Position numbers and translations under genes: made by a program. A DNA stretch of 64,000 bases from Streptomyces violaceusniger Tu 4113 (GTDB lineage Bacteria > Actinomycetota > Actinomycetes > Streptomycetales > Streptomycetaceae). Shown in pieces: positions 32,021-40,103 of this stretch. A model generated the notes under the pieces. It ran no database searches. It was not told the DNA's origin and worked only from the letters and a program-made list of their open reading frames with translations. Position 1 is the stretch's first letter; the number at the start of each line of letters is the position of its first letter. Where the stretch lies: the NCBI RefSeq assembly GCF_000147815.2, contig NC_015957.1, forward strand, positions 1,116,001 through 1,180,000, read 5' to 3'.

Positions 32021-33393
32021 CCGCGGCCCTCACCCGGAGCCGGGAACAGGAACCCGAGCAGGTGACCGGGGGCCGTCGCGTCCCCGTCACCCGCGCCTGT
32101 CGCTTCGAGCTCGTCAAGCTCGTCTCCCAGTGGCGGATCCGCCTGCTGGTCCTCGCCTGCTGGATCGCTCCCGCCCTCTTCGTCGCCGGGGTGAGCCAGC
32201 AGAGCACGCTTCCCGTCGACACCCTCTTCGGGCGCTGGATGCTCGCCTCCGGATGGGCCGGGCCGCTGGTGCTGCTCGGTTTCGCGGGGACCTGGGCGCT
32301 CCCGCTGCTGACCTCGGTCGTGGCCGGTGATGTGTTCGCCTCCGAGGACCGGCTCGGCACCTGGCGCCATCTGCTCGTCGCGGTCCGCTCGCCTCGGCGG
32401 ATCTTCGTGGCGAAGGCGGTGGCCAGTCTCGCCGTCCTGCTGCTGCTCGTGGCCGGGCTCGCGGTCTCCAGCACCGTCGGCGGCCTCCTCGTGGTCGGCG
32501 ACCAGCCGCTGGTCGGTCTCGACGGCCATCTCCTGGCACCGTCGGACGCCGCCGTCTCGGTCCTGCTCTCCTGGGTCTGCGTCCTCGCTCCGACGCTGGC
32601 GCTCGCCGCACTCGGCTTCCTCGGGTCGGTCACGCTGGGACGGTCGCCGATGGGGCTGCTGGTGCCCGTGCTCGTCTCGCTCGCGATGGCGGTCGCCCAG
32701 ATGCTGCCGCTTCCGGCGGCCGTGCGCGTCGCCCTGCCGAGCTACGCCTTCATCTCCTGGAACGGTCTGTTCACCAGCCCCCGGCAACTCGGCCCGCTGC
32801 TGATCGGCATCGTTGTCAGCCTCGTATGGGCCGTGGTCGCGACGGCGCTGGCGTATGTGCTCTTCGTACGGCGCGACTTCACCAACCTGGCCCACGACGG
32901 TTCGGGCCGCCGCGCGATCACCATCGGAGTCCTGCCGCTCGTCGGGGTGGCCGCCGCGTCGTTCGCGGTCGTCGCCGCGACGACCTCGGCGACGGGCTCC
33001 GGGATCGAGCAGGACAAGGTGCAGCGCTCGCTCGCCACGGCGTTCGCGCACCTGTACCGCATGCAGACCGACCAACTCAACCGTCCCGCCGTCACCGAGG
33101 CCCAGTTGAAGGCCACGGCGTCCTGCAACAAGGGAAGCACCAGGGTCGCGGCACAAGGCCCGGGCAACGACTGGCGCTGCGTCGTGACCTGGCATCTTCC
33201 CGGCGTCGAGGCCACCGGACAGGCCATCTACCAACTCGACGTCACTCCGGACGGGCGGTTCATGGCCGATGGCGATGGACCGAAGGAAGTGAACGGCTAC
33301 TTCCTGGTGCGGACCCCCGATGGGGACGCACCGAACCCGCTGTGGCAGTTCGACGGCAACGTCGAACTGCTCGACACCACCCCGAAGGGATAA
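32017..33393 (+). CDS. ABC transporter permease with a C-terminal extracytoplasmic domain
   Basis: A 458-aa membrane subunit. Six or seven hydrophobic segments span residues ~40-330 (LLVLACWIAPALFVAG; LVLLGFAGTWALPLLTSVVAGDVFA; AVASLAVLLLLVAGLAVSS; VAAASFAVVAATTSATG). After the last helix, ~125 residues are predicted outside the membrane (DKVQRSLATAFAHLYRMQTD ... CNKGSTRV ... CVVTWHLPG) and contain two cysteines that could form a disulphide. This tail is unusual for a DrrB/ABC-2 permease and may contact the secreted phosphoesterase encoded 6 bases downstream; that link is inferred only. Confidence 0.88.
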   Translation: MTAALTRSREQEPEQVTGGRRVPVTRACRFELVKLVSQWRIRLLVLACWIAPALFVAGVSQQSTLPVDTLFGRWMLASGWAGPLVLLGFAGTWALPLLTSVVAGDVFASEDRLGTWRHLLVAVRSPRRIFVAKAVASLAVLLLLVAGLAVSSTVGGLLVVGDQPLVGLDGHLLAPSDAAVSVLLSWVCVLAPTLALAALGFLGSVTLGRSPMGLLVPVLVSLAMAVAQMLPLPAAVRVALPSYAFISWNGLFTSPRQLGPLLIGIVVSLVWAVVATALAYVLFVRRDFTNLAHDGSGRRAITIGVLPLVGVAAASFAVVAATTSATGSGIEQDKVQRSLATAFAHLYRMQTDQLNRPAVTEAQLKATASCNKGSTRVAAQGPGNDWRCVVTWHLPGVEATGQAIYQLDVTPDGRFMADGDGPKEVNGYFLVRTPDGDAPNPLWQFDGNVELLDTTPKG

Positions 33394-33399
33394 CCCTCA

Positions 33400-36150
33400 A
33401 TGCAGGTGACTCGCCGCCGCAAACTCGTCGAGGAAGCCCGGATCAACCTCATCAGCAGACGCATCGGCCGCCGGATACCGCTGTTGACGGCGGGCACCAC
33501 CGCTGTCGCCCTCGTGGCCGCCGGCACGGCGCTCGCGCAGACCGACCAGTTCGGCAAGGACCAGGTCGGTCAGGTCACCAAGAATGGCCAGGTCGTCTCC
33601 AGCAACCAGTACATCGCCCCGTACGGCGACCGTCTTGTCATCAACCAGGGCAAGATCATGTCGTCGTCGGTCAGCCCGGACGGCACGCACATGGCCGCCT
33701 CGGTCACCGACGGTGGCGCGGCCCTGGCCATCGTGGACCTGAAGAACTGGAAGACGCAGCAGCTCGTCAGCAACGCCGCGTCGTCGAACCCCCGCATCAG
33801 CAGCAACAACGTGGGCCAGGAAGGCCCGACGTACTCGCCCGACGGCAAGCAGCTCTGGCTGGGCCAGCCGGACGGCTACACCGTGTTCACCGTGAACGAG
33901 GACGGCAGCGTCTCCAGCCCGCGGACCGTCACCATCCCGGCGGACGGCTCCCAGCACGCCCTGGTGGGCGAGGCCGTGTTCTCGGCCGACGGCAAGACCG
34001 TGTACTCCGCGGTCAACGGCCAGAACCGGGTCGTCTCCCTCGACGCGGCGACCGGGACCATCAAGCGGAGCTGGGCCGTGGGCAACGCCCCGCGCGACAT
34101 GACCGTCGTCGGCGACAAGCTCTACGTCAGCAACGAGGGTGGCCGCCCGGCCAAGCCCGGCGAGCCCACGATCAACTCCTACGGTACGCAGGTACTCGCC
34201 GACCAGAAGACCGCTGCCACCACCAGCGGCACGGTCAGCGTCATCGACCTGGCGAACCAGGACGCCGCGGTCTCCAGCATCGAGGTCGGTCTGCACCCGA
34301 CCGCCGTGTACGCCAATAACGGCGTGGTGTTCGTCACCAACACCGCCGACAACAACGTGTCGGTCATCGACACGGCGAAGGACAAGGTCGTCCAGACCAT
34401 CTCCACCCAGCCGTGGGCCAAGGCCCGGGTGGGCTACGAGCCCGACGCGGTGACCCTCACCGACGACGGTCACCTGCTGGTGACCCTCGGCCGCGCCAAC
34501 GCCGTCGCCGTCTACAAGTTCACCTCCGCGCAGGAGCCGGTCAGCTACGTCGGCCTGCTCCCCACGGACTACTTCCCCTCGGAGATCACCACCTCCGGCA
34601 ACGAGGTGTACGTCTCCAACACCCGTGGCATCGACGCCCGCCGTAAGGAAAGCGGCGGTCGCGGCACCCACGACACGACGTCGAGCGTGCAGAAGTTCAC
34701 GCTGCCCGACGACCGAGTGATCAGGTCCTACACCGGCAAGGTCTTCAAGCAGAACGGCTGGAACGGCGAGTCCCTCAAGAAGACCGACGGCACCTCGGCC
34801 AAGCCGGTGCCGGTCCCGGTCAAGCTCGGCGACCGCTCGACGATCAAGCACGTCTTCCTGCTCGTCAAGGAGAACCGGACCTACGACCAGGTCTTCGGTG
34901 ACATGCCGCAGGGCAACGGCGACCCGTCGCTGACCCAGTTCGGCGAGAACGTCACGCCGAACCAGCACGCCCTGGCCAAGCAGTTCGGCCTGTTCGACAA
35001 CACGTACGACATCGGCACCAACTCCGCTGAAGGCCACAACTGGCTGATGCAGGCCGACAACCCGGAGTACACCGAGTCCTCGGCCGGTGAGTACACCCGC
35101 AGCTACGACACCGAGGACGACGCCCTCGGCCACCAGAAGACCGGCTTCATCTGGACCGGTGCGCAGGCGGCCCGCAAGTCGGTGCGGAACTTCGGTGAGT
35201 TCCAGCAGTTCCTGACCAAGCCGTCGGGCGCGAGCTGGCAGAACCTGTACTGCGACAGCAAGAACATGGCGGCGACCGGTCAGGACACCGCCTACCCGCT
35301 GAACTCGACCTCGCCGATCCCGTCGCTCAACGACGTGTCGGTGCACGGCTTCCCGAAGTTCGACACCAGCGTCCCGGACGTCTACCGGGCACAGATCTGG
35401 AAGAAGGACTTCGAGAAGAACGGTCCGTCGAACCTGAACATGTTCTGGCTCTCCAGCGACCACACCGGTGGCCCGGTGAGCCCTGCCTCTCAGGTCGCGG
35501 ACAACGACCTCGCCGTGGGCCAGATCGTCGACAAGATCTCGCACAGCAAGTACTGGGAGGACTCGGCGATCTTCGTCGTCGAGGACGACTCCCAGGCGGG
35601 TCTCGACCACGTCGACGGCCACCGTGCCCCGGTCCAGATCATCAGCCCCTGGGCCAAGCACGGTGCGGTGGACAGCCACTACTACTCGCAGATCAACATG
35701 ATGCGGACCATCGAGCAGATCCTCGGGATCCAGCCGATGAACCAGAAGGACACCGCGGCCACCCCGATGGCCTCGGCGTTCACCCAGCGCCCGGACTTCA
35801 CGCCGTTCAAGGCGCTGCCCAACCGGACCTCGCTGACCGACGGGGTGAAGACCCCGCCGTCCTGTGGTCTGGACACCCCCGCGGCGCAGAGCCTGAAGGC
35901 GGCGGCCGTGCCGTCGGCCTCGGTGCCGACGGACATGAAGAACGTCGCCGCCCAGTGGGACCAGTGGAAGTCGAAGCAGCGGCTGACCGGTCCCAGCGCC
36001 GTTCCGGACTACGCTCCCCCCGCCCAGATGAACCACTTCACGTGGTACGCGACGCACAACTGGGCGAAGCCGTACCCGGGTGAGAAGAAGATCTACGCTC
36101 CTCAGGACGTGCCGGGCGCCTACATCCCGTCAGCGGAGAACGACGGCTGA
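33400..36150 (+). CDS. Secreted YncE-like beta-propeller / alkaline-phosphatase-fold phosphoesterase
   Basis: A 916-aa exported bifunctional protein. An Arg-rich N-terminus precedes a hydrophobic signal or anchor (LLTAGTTAVALVAAGTALAQ, residues ~29-48). Residues ~60-440 form a YncE/WD40-like beta-propeller with repeated YSPDGKQLWLG, FSADGKTVYSAVN and NVSVIDTAKDKVVQTI blades. Residues ~480-790 are a phosphoesterase of the phospholipase C / acid phosphatase group: FLLVKENRTYDQVFGDMPQG, GLFDNTYDIGTNSAEGHNWL, MFWLSSDHTGG and VVEDDSQAGLDHVDGHRAP give metal and catalytic residues. Substrate unknown. The ribosome-binding site GAAGGG lies about 9 bases before the ATG, directly after the permease stop. 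Confidence 0.9.
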   Translation: MQVTRRRKLVEEARINLISRRIGRRIPLLTAGTTAVALVAAGTALAQTDQFGKDQVGQVTKNGQVVSSNQYIAPYGDRLVINQGKIMSSSVSPDGTHMAASVTDGGAALAIVDLKNWKTQQLVSNAASSNPRISSNNVGQEGPTYSPDGKQLWLGQPDGYTVFTVNEDGSVSSPRTVTIPADGSQHALVGEAVFSADGKTVYSAVNGQNRVVSLDAATGTIKRSWAVGNAPRDMTVVGDKLYVSNEGGRPAKPGEPTINSYGTQVLADQKTAATTSGTVSVIDLANQDAAVSSIEVGLHPTAVYANNGVVFVTNTADNNVSVIDTAKDKVVQTISTQPWAKARVGYEPDAVTLTDDGHLLVTLGRANAVAVYKFTSAQEPVSYVGLLPTDYFPSEITTSGNEVYVSNTRGIDARRKESGGRGTHDTTSSVQKFTLPDDRVIRSYTGKVFKQNGWNGESLKKTDGTSAKPVPVPVKLGDRSTIKHVFLLVKENRTYDQVFGDMPQGNGDPSLTQFGENVTPNQHALAKQFGLFDNTYDIGTNSAEGHNWLMQADNPEYTESSAGEYTRSYDTEDDALGHQKTGFIWTGAQAARKSVRNFGEFQQFLTKPSGASWQNLYCDSKNMAATGQDTAYPLNSTSPIPSLNDVSVHGFPKFDTSVPDVYRAQIWKKDFEKNGPSNLNMFWLSSDHTGGPVSPASQVADNDLAVGQIVDKISHSKYWEDSAIFVVEDDSQAGLDHVDGHRAPVQIISPWAKHGAVDSHYYSQINMMRTIEQILGIQPMNQKDTAATPMASAFTQRPDFTPFKALPNRTSLTDGVKTPPSCGLDTPAAQSLKAAAVPSASVPTDMKNVAAQWDQWKSKQRLTGPSAVPDYAPPAQMNHFTWYATHNWAKPYPGEKKIYAPQDVPGAYIPSAENDG

Positions 36151-36231
36151 CGCAGGCTCACGTGCAGGGCGGCCCCTGGTCGGCGTCATCGCCGGTCAGG
36201 GGCCCGCCTGCGGTATGGCCCGCACCCCGGG

Positions 36232-36459
36232 TCAGATGGTGGGGAACTCCCCGCGCTTGACGGCGGAGACGAACGCCGACCACGCGGACGGCTCGAATAC
36301 GAGCGCCGGGCCGTGCGGGTCTTTGCTGTCGCGGACGGGCACGGTGGCGTGGCCTCGCGCTACTTCGAGGCAGTCACCGTTGCTGGGCCCGCTGTGGCTG
36401 GACTTGTACCACCCGGTGAGGGTGGATGCGTCGGAGACGGTGTGATCAGTGCTGGTCAT
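36232..36459 (-). CDS. DUF397 domain protein
   Basis: A 75-aa protein with the DUF397 pattern: WYKSSHSGPSNGDCLEVARG, VPVRDSKDPHGPALVFEPSAW and FVSAVKRGEF. In Streptomyces these small proteins are paired with XRE regulators (BldB/WhiJ-like systems) and are thought to act as their partner or antagonist. It overlaps the upstream XRE gene by 14 bases on the same strand, so the two are one operon. Confidence 0.93.
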   Translation of the reverse strand: MTSTDHTVSDASTLTGWYKSSHSGPSNGDCLEVARGHATVPVRDSKDPHGPALVFEPSAWSAFVSAVKRGEFPTI

Positions 36460-37270
36460 GTTCGTGTTCCTCCGCTATAGCCCTGATCAGGGCCAGGGAA
36501 TCCTGATGCGACTCCGCATCGCCCATGGCGAGATCGTAGGCTGACTGGCAGGAACTCACCAGGGCCGGATCATCCATCAAGTGGCCGGTGCGTAGACCTT
36601 CGACGTAGGCGACGGGTGCGGCATCGGTGAAGTTCATGAGGGTGACCATGCTCTCGATGAGAGCGTGCGCCCCGATACCGAATGGCACCACGTGCAGCCG
36701 CAATCGTCCGGCCTCGGCCATGTCCGCGACCTTGCGCAATTGTTCCGCCATGACATGCGGCCCACCGACCCGGCGTCGGAGTACTGCCTCATCCAACAGG
36801 GTCCATACGACAGGGCTCAACGGATTATCGAGGATCCGGGCACGCTCTACGCGGTTGACCACGCGCCGGTCAAGATCTTCAGAGCGGTAGTTAGGGCTGG
36901 CTGCGCTCAGCACCGCACGTGCGTAGGCGTCGGTCTGGAGCAGTCCAGGAACGAGCGAGAGACCGTACAACCGCATCTCCGACGTCTGCCGCTCCAATTC
37001 CGCCGCGACCGCGAAGTGGTCGGCGAACTTCGACTCCAGATCCTCCAGCCACCGGACGAAGAACCCGTCCGTCCCCAACGCCTGGTCGATCCGCGCCGCG
37101 TCGTCCGGCCTCGGCAACCGGCGCCCCGCCTCGAAATGGCTGATCAGCGTGGGCGAGCACACCACGCGCTCACTCAGCGCTTCCTGCGTCATCTCGGCGG
37201 CTATGCGGCGGAGCCTCAGCTCCTCGCCGTACTTCTCCCTGGCGGTGCGTGGCCTTCGATCCATCTGCAT
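36446..37270 (-). CDS. XRE-family regulator with DUF5753 (Scr1 type)
   Basis: A 274-aa regulator. A helix-turn-helix at residues ~15-75 (YGEELRLRRIAAEMTQEALS, VVCSPTLISHFEAGRRLPRP) is followed by the DUF5753 ligand/partner domain (YGLSLVPGLLQTDAYARAVL; VVWTLLDEAVLRRRVGGPHV; VVPFGIGAHALIESMVTLM). Such proteins partner with DUF397 proteins and often regulate development or specialised metabolism. It sits at the left edge of the accessory region, divergent from the small genes at 37441-38155. Confidence 0.93.
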   Translation of the reverse strand: MQMDRRPRTAREKYGEELRLRRIAAEMTQEALSERVVCSPTLISHFEAGRRLPRPDDAARIDQALGTDGFFVRWLEDLESKFADHFAVAAELERQTSEMRLYGLSLVPGLLQTDAYARAVLSAASPNYRSEDLDRRVVNRVERARILDNPLSPVVWTLLDEAVLRRRVGGPHVMAEQLRKVADMAEAGRLRLHVVPFGIGAHALIESMVTLMNFTDAAPVAYVEGLRTGHLMDDPALVSSCQSAYDLAMGDAESHQDSLALIRAIAEEHEHDQH

Positions 37271-37440
37271 GGGCTGACTCCCCGAGTTGAAAGGTGCGTT
37301 GTCAGGCGCGCCCTCCTAGCAGCGTAGCCAGAACGACCTCCACTCTGTGAGGGAATCGCCACACAGCGTGAAGAGACGCAGAACCCTCGCGACCGGGGTG
37401 CACCGGCCCGAGGGCGTGGCCCACCAGCTGAACGGAGCTG

Positions 37441-37566
37441 ATGAACGTGAGCGACCTTATGAGGCGGTTCCTCGCATGCGGGAGTGCGATTCTCGCCTTA
37501 CTGCCGTCCGGCCGGCATCGGGCAGCGGTTCGGGCGGTGATCCACGGTGTGGAGGTGTCCGAATGA
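37441..37566 (+). CDS. Small protein, 41 aa, with a TTA codon
   Basis: ATG 37441 has GGAG 4 bases upstream. It encodes MNVSDLMRRFLACGSAILAL followed by an Arg/His-rich segment, and the stop overlaps the ATG of the next gene (ATGA at 37563-37566). The peptide has a short hydrophobic stretch and a basic tail. Codon 20 is TTA, the rare bldA-dependent leucine codon. Coupling to the downstream gene supports translation; function unknown. Confidence 0.5.
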   Translation: MNVSDLMRRFLACGSAILALLPSGRHRAAVRAVIHGVEVSE

Positions 37567-37907
37567 GCGCGATGGCCGGGCTGCGCCTGCTGCCGTGGAC
37601 GGACCCGAACGGCAAGCCGTGTTATCTGGCGTCGGACGGCGCGAACAGCCCGCTGAGTCGACGTGCGGACACGATCGAGGCCGTACAGGTGTCCATGGGG
37701 GCGGAGCTCCTCCGGCACGCCCGGCCACTGCTGGACGACCCCAAGGCAGACGTGCGCGAACTGCGCTTCCTCGCAAACCGGCTGTGTGAGGCGCTACGCG
37801 ATGTGCTGCGGGTCGCTGAGAGCAGGGGCGCCCGCCTGCCCTCGTACGACGAAGGCGACGGCCCGGACGTGGGTACGGCGCCTGCGAGCGCTGCGGGGTC
37901 GTGGTGA
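37563..37907 (+). CDS. Hypothetical protein, 114 aa
   Basis: Not recognised by function; small proteins of this kind accompany XRE/DUF397 loci in Streptomyces. The N-terminal LRLLPWTDPNGKPCYLASDG is followed by a helical segment (MGAELLRHARPLLDDPKADV, ELRFLANRLCEALRDVLRVA). Start at ATG 37563, with GGAGG at 7-base spacing; in-frame upstream codons lack a good ribosome-binding site. Overlaps the next gene by 4 bases (GTGA). Confidence 0.75.
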   Translation: MSAMAGLRLLPWTDPNGKPCYLASDGANSPLSRRADTIEAVQVSMGAELLRHARPLLDDPKADVRELRFLANRLCEALRDVLRVAESRGARLPSYDEGDGPDVGTAPASAAGSW

Positions 37908-38155
37908 CCGACTGGCGGATCGGTCCCGTTCCGGGCCGGGGCTTGCGCCGGGTGGACGGTGGGGAACTCGCATTGCCGCTCCAGATCAGCAGGGGCGGGC
38001 GGCATCATGCCATCGCCGAGCTGGAGCTGACCCCCGCGGAGGCGGAGCAACTGCACGCGGCACTGTGTTACGCGCTCGGTGAGCAGCCCCCGCCCCCCGA
38101 TGCGCCCGAGTGCCGTCAGCCTGTCCGCTACCCGGGCGGCCGACAGCGTTACTGA
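37904..38155 (+). CDS. Hypothetical protein, 83 aa
   Basis: A small basic protein starting VTDWRIGPVPGRGLRRVDGG and containing HHAIAELELTPAEAEQLHAA, which looks like a helical pair. GTG 37904 overlaps the preceding stop (GTGA); GTG 37901 is equally in frame. It ends 21 bases before the left 38-bp repeat that brackets the lanthipeptide cluster. No family recognised. Confidence 0.65.
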   Translation: MTDWRIGPVPGRGLRRVDGGELALPLQISRGGRHHAIAELELTPAEAEQLHAALCYALGEQPPPPDAPECRQPVRYPGGRQRY

Positions 38156-38556
38156 AGACCGACCGCCCTCGCGGCCTTCGCGAGGTGCCGTCCCGGCGGT
38201 CTCCCGCCGGGACGGCGCAGACTCAAAGACCACCCGCCCGCCCGTCGTCGGCGACGGACGGGTGCACCACCCGGCAACCGGACCTGGAACTACGGCTCGG
38301 TGGCGGACGAATCGTGTGGGAAGGAGTCCCCCTCCACTGGCTCCTCCCCACACAGAGCCTGGACGAGAGGAGGCAGAACAGCGGTGGCGATCTCCGAGAC
38401 CGCTTTTCAGCCGATCTCCGCAGGCGCCCCCCGCAGCGGCGCGTATCCGACGCGAAGGCGCGTCGTTCTGACTAGCGTGATCTGCCCAAACGTCCAGGAC
38501 CAACGCCCTTTTCTCCAAACGTAGTTGCGCCGTACCACCGCAAGGGAAGCCCCTCC
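38156..38556. other. Intergenic region upstream of the lanthipeptide cluster
   Basis: 401 bp with the left 38-bp repeat at 38176-38213. The rest (38220-38556) has open frames on several strands but none with a convincing start or similarity. It should contain the promoter of the cluster; I could not pick clear -10/-35 boxes. Confidence 0.5.
38176..38213. repeat. 38-bp direct repeat, left copy, with internal hairpin
   Basis: Identical in all 38 bases and in the same orientation as 47710-47747. It contains GTCCCGGCGG-TCTC-CCGCCGGGAC, a perfect 10-bp stem with a 4-base loop, so it could also terminate transcription from the 83-aa gene 21 bases upstream. Confidence 0.9.
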
Positions 38557-39798
38557 ATGACCGAAGTGACCGCCGACTCGCCCTCGGCAGCAGAGCTGCG
38601 AGACAAGCTCGCGAATGAGCTCTTAACCCAGCACGTGATCCAGACGAAGGAGGTCGAAGCGGCGTTCCGGGAGGTGCCCAGGCACCTGTTCGCCCCTGAG
38701 GCGACCCTGGAGAAGGCGTATGCCCAGACCCATGTGGCTACGAAGCGGGACGAGAACGGCATCACCATCAGCTCGGTGTCCGCTCCGGAAATCCAGGCCA
38801 CCATGCTGGAGCAGGCGGGGCTCCGGCCCGGTCACCGTTGCCTGGAAATCGGCTCCGGTGGCTACAACGCCGCGCTGATGGCCTCGCTGGTCGGCGCGAA
38901 CGGTGAGGTCACCACCATCGACATCGACCCGGACGTTACTGACCGGGCCCGCGCCTGCCTGAAGGAGGCCGGATACCCGCAAGTGCACGTCGTCCTCACG
39001 GATGGCGAGGACGGGTGCGCCGAGCACGCCCCTTACGACAGGACGATCGTCACGGTCGGCAGTTGGGACATCCCGTCGGCCTGGGTGGACCAGCTCACTG
39101 ACGGCGGAACCATCACCGTTCCCCTTCGGATGCGGGGCCTGACCCGATCGATCACCTTCGCCCGAGAAGAAGATCATCTGGTCAGCCACTCGGCGAAGAT
39201 CTGCGGCTTCGTCACGATGCAGGGAGCTGGAGCGCACCAGGAACGACTGCTACTCCTGCGCGGCAAGGAGATCGGCCTGCGGTTTGATGACGAGTGGCCG
39301 GCCGAGCCGGACTCGCTGAACGGTGCGCTCGACACCGAGCGAGTCGAAGTGTGGTCGGGGGTGAAGATCCCCCGCCAGGAGCAGTTCGACACGCTCCAGA
39401 TGTGGCTGGCCACCGCACTGGACGGCTTCTGTCTCCTCGCAGTCGACCCGAAGCTGGACACGGGCCTGGTCTCCCCACAGAACAAGATGGCCTGCCCGGC
39501 CGTGGTCGAGGGAGGCAGCTTCGCCTATCTCGCCCTGCGGAAGCTGGGCGAGGAACCAGATCCCGTGTTCGAGTTCGGAGCACACGCCTTCGGGCCGGAC
39601 GCCGCCGCGCTCGCCGACACCATGGCCGAGCAGATCCTTGTCTGGAGCCGTGACCACCGCGGCGGGCGCGGCCCGAGCATCGCGGCCTACCCGGCCGACA
39701 CCCCCGATGACCGGCTCCCCGAGGGGCGAGTCATCAACAAGCGGCATGTCCGCGTCCTCATCTCCTGGTCGACGGAGGACTTGCCTCCGGCGAGCTAG
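38557..39798 (+). CDS. FxLD-system methyltransferase (PIMT-like fold)
   Basis: A 413-aa SAM-dependent methyltransferase of the protein L-isoaspartyl O-methyltransferase fold. The PIMT-like parts are FREVPRHLFAPEATLEKAYA and SAPEIQATMLEQAGLRPGHR; the SAM motif is CLEIGSGGYNAALMASL (about residue 95), followed by VTTIDIDPDVTDRAR. The C-terminal ~170 residues are an extra domain characteristic of the lanthipeptide-associated FxLD methyltransferases. The likely substrate is the dehydrated or cyclised precursor encoded 38 bases downstream; related enzymes (OlvSA in olvanthipeptide-type clusters) methylate Asp, giving succinimide or isoaspartate. Codon 23 is TTA (38623-38625), implying bldA dependence. 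First gene of the cluster. Confidence 0.88.
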   Translation: MTEVTADSPSAAELRDKLANELLTQHVIQTKEVEAAFREVPRHLFAPEATLEKAYAQTHVATKRDENGITISSVSAPEIQATMLEQAGLRPGHRCLEIGSGGYNAALMASLVGANGEVTTIDIDPDVTDRARACLKEAGYPQVHVVLTDGEDGCAEHAPYDRTIVTVGSWDIPSAWVDQLTDGGTITVPLRMRGLTRSITFAREEDHLVSHSAKICGFVTMQGAGAHQERLLLLRGKEIGLRFDDEWPAEPDSLNGALDTERVEVWSGVKIPRQEQFDTLQMWLATALDGFCLLAVDPKLDTGLVSPQNKMACPAVVEGGSFAYLALRKLGEEPDPVFEFGAHAFGPDAAALADTMAEQILVWSRDHRGGRGPSIAAYPADTPDDRLPEGRVINKRHVRVLISWSTEDLPPAS

Positions 39799-39836
39799 GG
39801 CAACCCGCACCATCTCATTCAGAAGGAGCGAACAGC

Positions 39837-40010
39837 ATGAGTATGAACCCCGAAGCCGCGACCACCCAGGTCGATGTGGACTTCACGCTCGACGTCCGCG
39901 TCATCGAGGCCGGTCTGCCGGTCCGTGACCTGCTGCGCGACACCAGCGACAACTGCGGCTCCAGCTGCTCGGGCACGGCCTGCACCTCGTTCGTGGGCGA
40001 CCCGGCCTGA
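39837..40010 (+). CDS. FxLD-type class I lanthipeptide precursor peptide
   Basis: A 57-aa precursor with AAGGAG 8 bases before ATG 39837. The leader (residues 1 to ~35) contains FTLD at 16-19, the FxLD motif by which class I dehydratases recognise leaders, in the context VDFTLDVRVIEAG. The C-terminal core is rich in Cys, Ser and Thr: DTSDNCGSSCSGTAC then TSFVGDPA, with Cys40, Cys44 and Cys49 and eight Ser/Thr (36, 37, 42, 43, 45, 47, 50, 51), enough for three thioether rings. Asp-containing sites (D35, D38-N39, D55-P) are candidates for the neighbouring methyltransferase. It is followed by a strong hairpin before lanB. Confidence 0.9.
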   Translation: MSMNPEAATTQVDVDFTLDVRVIEAGLPVRDLLRDTSDNCGSSCSGTACTSFVGDPA

Positions 40011-40020
40011 CGCTGATCAC

Positions 40021-40063
40021 TGCCGGTGGTGTCGGGCGGACGTCCCGGCCGACGCCACCGGCA
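40021..40063 (+). terminator. Hairpin between precursor and lanB (attenuator candidate)
   Basis: TGCCGGTGGTGTCGG (40021-40035) pairs with CCGACGCCACCGGCA (40049-40063): 15 base pairs with one G-U and a 13-base loop. It lies 10 bases after the precursor stop and 40 bases before the lanB start. It probably gives partial termination, or protects the precursor mRNA 3' end, so that more precursor than enzyme is made. Confidence 0.8.
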
Positions 40064-40103
40064 ACACCTGCCCCCGCACGCTGTCGAAAGGGAAGAGGAG
40101 CTG

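Noticed and set aside
37302..37718. Minus-strand 138-aa ORF opposite the small coupled genes
   Set aside because: The plus-strand genes 37441-38155 show ATGA/GTGA coupling and ribosome-binding sites; the minus frame has neither.
38220..38524. Plus-strand ORFs between the left repeat and the methyltransferase
   Set aside because: Three overlapping frames are open with no better candidate; no start with a ribosome-binding site and no similarity.
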